From positions 992,001 to 1,056,000 of the forward strand of contig NZ_VTOW01000001.1 in assembly GCF_012184425.1 (NCBI RefSeq): a DNA stretch of 64,000 nucleotides, read 5' to 3'. A model generated the notes under the pieces. It was not told the origin of the DNA, made no database searches, and worked only from the letters and a program-made list of their open reading frames with translations. Both the position numbers and the translations under genes were made by a program. Position 1 is the first letter of the stretch. The number at the start of each line of letters is the position of its first letter. The stretch is from Candidatus Manganitrophus noduliformans. Its GTDB lineage: Bacteria; Nitrospirota; Nitrospiria; SBBL01; Manganitrophaceae. Below, piece after piece: positions 61,656 to 64,000 of this stretch.

Positions 61656-62012
61656 CTACTGAAGTAACTCCACAATATCGCCGACACCTTTTATCCTTTT
61701 TTGAAGTAGGACGACTCCACGGTTCATATGGGCGCGGAAGTGATCAGAAAGGTCCGAGAGCTCGAGACCATCCTGGTAACAGCGCTGCTTGAGTAAGGAT
61801 ACAAATAAAAGATCATATTCTCCCAAAAGGGTATATCGATTGAACTCACGGTCCTCTTCGGGGTAGTCAGTTGGGTTCGGGATCGATGGCTCGTTCAGGG
61901 AAAGGCAGAACCCAAGGCGGCATAACAAATTAGGTGTCAACCCCGTTTTACCTGCTAGAAAGCGTAGCCGGTTGGAGGCTTCCTTCGTTAGGCGCAGTTT
62001 AGTGATTTTCAT
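61656..62012 (-). CDS. dndE: DNA sulfur modification protein DndE
   Basis: 118 residues, close to the family's usual length of about 110-120. Starts MKITKLRLTKEASNRLRFLAGKTG, then the conserved NLLCRLGFCLSL and a C-terminal RYTLLGEYDLLFVSLLKQRC. DndE is a small DNA-binding member of the DndCDE complex that swaps a phosphate oxygen for sulfur. I trimmed the start to ATG 62012; a longer frame to 62069 would overlap dndD more. Overlaps the end of dndD by 14 bases. Confidence 0.88.
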   Translation of the reverse strand: MKITKLRLTKEASNRLRFLAGKTGLTPNLLCRLGFCLSLNEPSIPNPTDYPEEDREFNRYTLLGEYDLLFVSLLKQRCYQDGLELSDLSDHFRAHMNRGVVLLQKRIKGVGDIVELLQ

Positions 62013-64000
62013 CTGTGCCCTTCCAAAAGTATCCTGAATGAATGGTTGTACAATATTCGACCGAGTCAAACTCTAACCGGTAATTCATTGAAATATTCTT
62101 CCGAAGCTGCGCAAAGTAAGACTGATCCACCTCGGTATCTGTCGACAGAATAATGACCTGATGGCTTGCGGTCGGGAAATATTGATTCACGAGGATCTTT
62201 CTGTGATCGGTATCCAGTCGAGCAAGAGGAGTATCGATAATCATAGGTAAAGGCCGGCCGGAAATTTTCGACAAAGCCCATAACATAGAGATCGCATAGA
62301 TTTGTTTCTCGCCTGCCGAGAGTTGCACCTTTGGGAGTGACCGGTTCTGCCGATCGTAAAAGGTGACAGAGAAATCCTTTGGATCGATGGCAATTGTGCG
62401 GAGCGCATCTTTTTTACGGCATAACTGGTTAAAACTTGTTGTGACTTCTTCTTGAAGCTGATTGACTCTGCTTTGGATAAGGCCCGACTTATATTCCTCG
62501 AGGACTCTGTGAATCCTAGGTACGAGTTGAATTCGCGACGACGTCGAGGCCTTTTCCGCAAGCACCTCCGTTGCTTGATTATAGTTTCGTTGATATTCAG
62601 CCAATTTTAATTCGGCCGATTTAATCTCTTGATCTAAAACCAGTGTTTGCTTTCCAAGTTCGCCAAGCTCACGATGTAAACCATTGAGTTGCTCAAGTAA
62701 CGGTTTTAGCACATCATCAGCCGGAATTTTTCGCAGGGCCTCGTCCACTTTCTGGAAATCACGATAGCTATCTTCTAATTCGCGGGAGATTACTTGCGCC
62801 TTTTTTGAGATGTCATTTCCAATCTGATCAATCCAAAGTTGGAGTCGCTGGCTTTCAGCCGGAGATATTTGGTGAATGAGATGTGTCGCTTGGGGCTTCT
62901 TAAAGGCGACAAGGTCTTTTACGGCATCTCTAATCTTCGAGATAACGGCTTTTTTGGCTCCAGCCGGCAGCTTTGGGATTCCTTTCCAAAAGCCGGTCGA
63001 ATCGAGTTGACTGAAGAGGTGATTCTTCAACGACTTTAGATGGTCGCTGGCAGCTTTCGACTGAACCGCCTGCTCTTCTAAGAGAAGTTGTTCTTTCAGT
63101 TGAGTACAGAGTTTTGGAACCAATGCAAAGGGCAAAAGGTTGGCGCATAATTGGCGAATTGTCCCCTCATGTTGACTAATCCGGGCTTTGAGTTCTGCCT
63201 TTTTCTGAGTAAGACTGTTCCGGTTTCGTACAAAGAGCCCACCTTCAGACGTAATTTTCGACTCTACTCGAGCGATTGCCGAGCGCCGCTCGGAAAATTT
63301 CGTCTCTAATTCCTGGCGATTGCTGCGGAAATGAGCTAACTTGTTTCGGATGTCCTCCATTTCCTGTTGAAGCCGCTCAACCTCTTCGCTCTGCTTTCCT
63401 CCCTGGAGTGGCCTTATGATTCGGGACAGATAAGTTCCAAGGTCGGTCTGGAGCCGTTCGACGGCGTCCAGCCCAAAGAGCGATTTGATCGCATCCGCCA
63501 GGGTTTGTTGGTCAGAGGTATCGTCGGCGAGCTGTTGGATTTTCTCCCCATCGAAGAAGAAGAGCTGAGAGACACCGGGGGGGATCAACTCCCGGACAAA
63601 ATCCTGCCAGTGATCCGCAGAGACATCGTTTAGTAGACTTCCAGCGCGTTTTACTTCTAAATATTCTATGATTTTTTGAGTCCCTCGGAGCTCCCATGAT
63701 CGTGTTACCTCATAGGCATGAATCACCCCGACGTCTGCATATCTGAACTCAAGAGTCACTGAAGCTACTGTCGGCTGAATGAGCAAGGTGGGATTGGAAT
63801 GAATCCGGCTTTTCAGATATTGAAGATATGTTTCTTTCGAAACGCGGTCCCCTAAAACACCGGGGCCGTACAAGCAGAGTCGGATGGCTTCAAGGAGGGT
63901 CGTTTTCCCCACCCCGTTTTTACCGCCAAAGAGAACAATAGGTCGGCCGGGGCGAGGAGCAAGTTGAACGGTTTGGCGGCCCCGGAAGAGTCCGAAGTCA
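61999..64000 (-). CDS. dndD: DNA sulfur modification protein DndD (5' end beyond window)
   Basis: SMC/Rad50-like ATPase of the Dnd system; about 667 residues visible. The 5' end is cut: the readable frame continues upstream of the GTG at 63912 into FGGKNGVGKTTLLEA, the Walker A, and on to the edge at 64000. Later LFFFDGEKIQQLADD, long coiled coils (about 63300-62600), the signature LSAGEKQIYAISMLWALSK and the Walker B/D-loop IIDTPLARLDTD. Provides the ATPase energy for phosphorothioation. dndC and others should follow to the right of the window. Confidence 0.92.
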   Translation of the reverse strand, partial: DFGLFRGRQTVQLAPRPGRPIVLFGGKNGVGKTTLLEAIRLCLYGPGVLGDRVSKETYLQYLKSRIHSNPTLLIQPTVASVTLEFRYADVGVIHAYEVTRSWELRGTQKIIEYLEVKRAGSLLNDVSADHWQDFVRELIPPGVSQLFFFDGEKIQQLADDTSDQQTLADAIKSLFGLDAVERLQTDLGTYLSRIIRPLQGGKQSEEVERLQQEMEDIRNKLAHFRSNRQELETKFSERRSAIARVESKITSEGGLFVRNRNSLTQKKAELKARISQHEGTIRQLCANLLPFALVPKLCTQLKEQLLLEEQAVQSKAASDHLKSLKNHLFSQLDSTGFWKGIPKLPAGAKKAVISKIRDAVKDLVAFKKPQATHLIHQISPAESQRLQLWIDQIGNDISKKAQVISRELEDSYRDFQKVDEALRKIPADDVLKPLLEQLNGLHRELGELGKQTLVLDQEIKSAELKLAEYQRNYNQATEVLAEKASTSSRIQLVPRIHRVLEEYKSGLIQSRVNQLQEEVTTSFNQLCRKKDALRTIAIDPKDFSVTFYDRQNRSLPKVQLSAGEKQIYAISMLWALSKISGRPLPMIIDTPLARLDTDHRKILVNQYFPTASHQVIILSTDTEVDQSYFAQLRKNISMNYRLEFDSVEYCTTIHSGYFWKGTDENH

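Larger units (their letters stand above)
53122..64000. mobile_element. Genomic island integrated at tRNA-Thr (defence island)
   Basis: Starts at the 3' end of tRNA-Thr(CGT), followed by a tyrosine recombinase, then by genes with lower GC and different codon use than the left 53 kb. Cargo: HTH protein, DUF4365-APAZ nuclease with a short Argonaute, GIY-YIG nuclease, DndB-like, DndE, DndD. The right attachment site is beyond the window, so the extent is open. No repeat of the tRNA 3' end was found within the window. Confidence 0.75.

Noticed and set aside
1-64000. CRISPR array or rRNA genes
   Set aside because: No regularly spaced direct repeats and no rRNA-like sequence were seen on either strand.

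Overview
The window reads as a chromosomal contig of a GC-rich Gram-negative bacterium: Tol-Pal operon, many lipobox lipoproteins, beta-barrel outer membrane proteins and RodZ. GTG and TTG starts are common, and the mix of genes (ETF-quinone oxidoreductase, duplicated Pal, DUF442/rhodanese/DUF302 sulfur cluster) looks most like Nitrospirota (Manganitrophus/Troglogloea-like) to me. That placement is inferred from gene content only; there is no rRNA in the window.

Layout. 0-15 kb: ETF-QO with an unusual Fe-S site, an orphan flagellar-rod-like protein, a CPBP protease, a SulP transporter divergent from a Fur-family regulator across a palindromic operator-like site, an M48 peptidase/AIM24 pair, a CPA2 antiporter, and an overlapping minus-strand operon LuxE-like / LuxC-like / class III aminotransferase. 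15-18.5 kb: a textbook promoter, fluoride riboswitch and terminator in front of FluC, then three exported proteins of uncertain role. 18.5-29 kb: a mechanosensitive-channel/trehalose-6-phosphate-synthase fusion, a sulfur and redox operon containing a collapsed MBL-rhodanese gene, and an HtrA protease next to a two-component pair. 29-53 kb: beta-propeller lipoproteins, tRNA-Val and tRNA-Asp, a complete Tol-Pal operon with two Pal paralogues and CpoB, mutL, an envelope-glycan locus (glycosidase-GT2 fusion, MsbA-like exporter, glycosyltransferase), miaA, mtnP with a PfkB kinase, a TPR lipoprotein, rodZ and tRNA-Thr.

53.1-64 kb is a different kind of DNA: lower GC, different codon use, longer non-coding gaps. 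It begins at the 3' end of tRNA-Thr(CGT) with a tyrosine recombinase and is best read as a genomic island carrying defence genes. In order it holds a helix-turn-helix protein, a DUF4365/APAZ nuclease with a catalytically dead short prokaryotic Argonaute (a SPARDA-type system), a GIY-YIG nuclease with a DndB-like protein, and, on the opposite strand, dndE and the 3' part of dndD from a DNA phosphorothioation operon that continues beyond the right edge.

The strongest candidates for little-described biology are the MscS-OtsA fusion, the LuxE-LuxC-aminotransferase operon (acid to aldehyde to amine chemistry without luciferase), and the combination of a guided abortive-type nuclease and Dnd marking on one island. 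Start sites were chosen by ribosome-binding sites and signal peptides. All function calls come from reading motifs; no database search was run.
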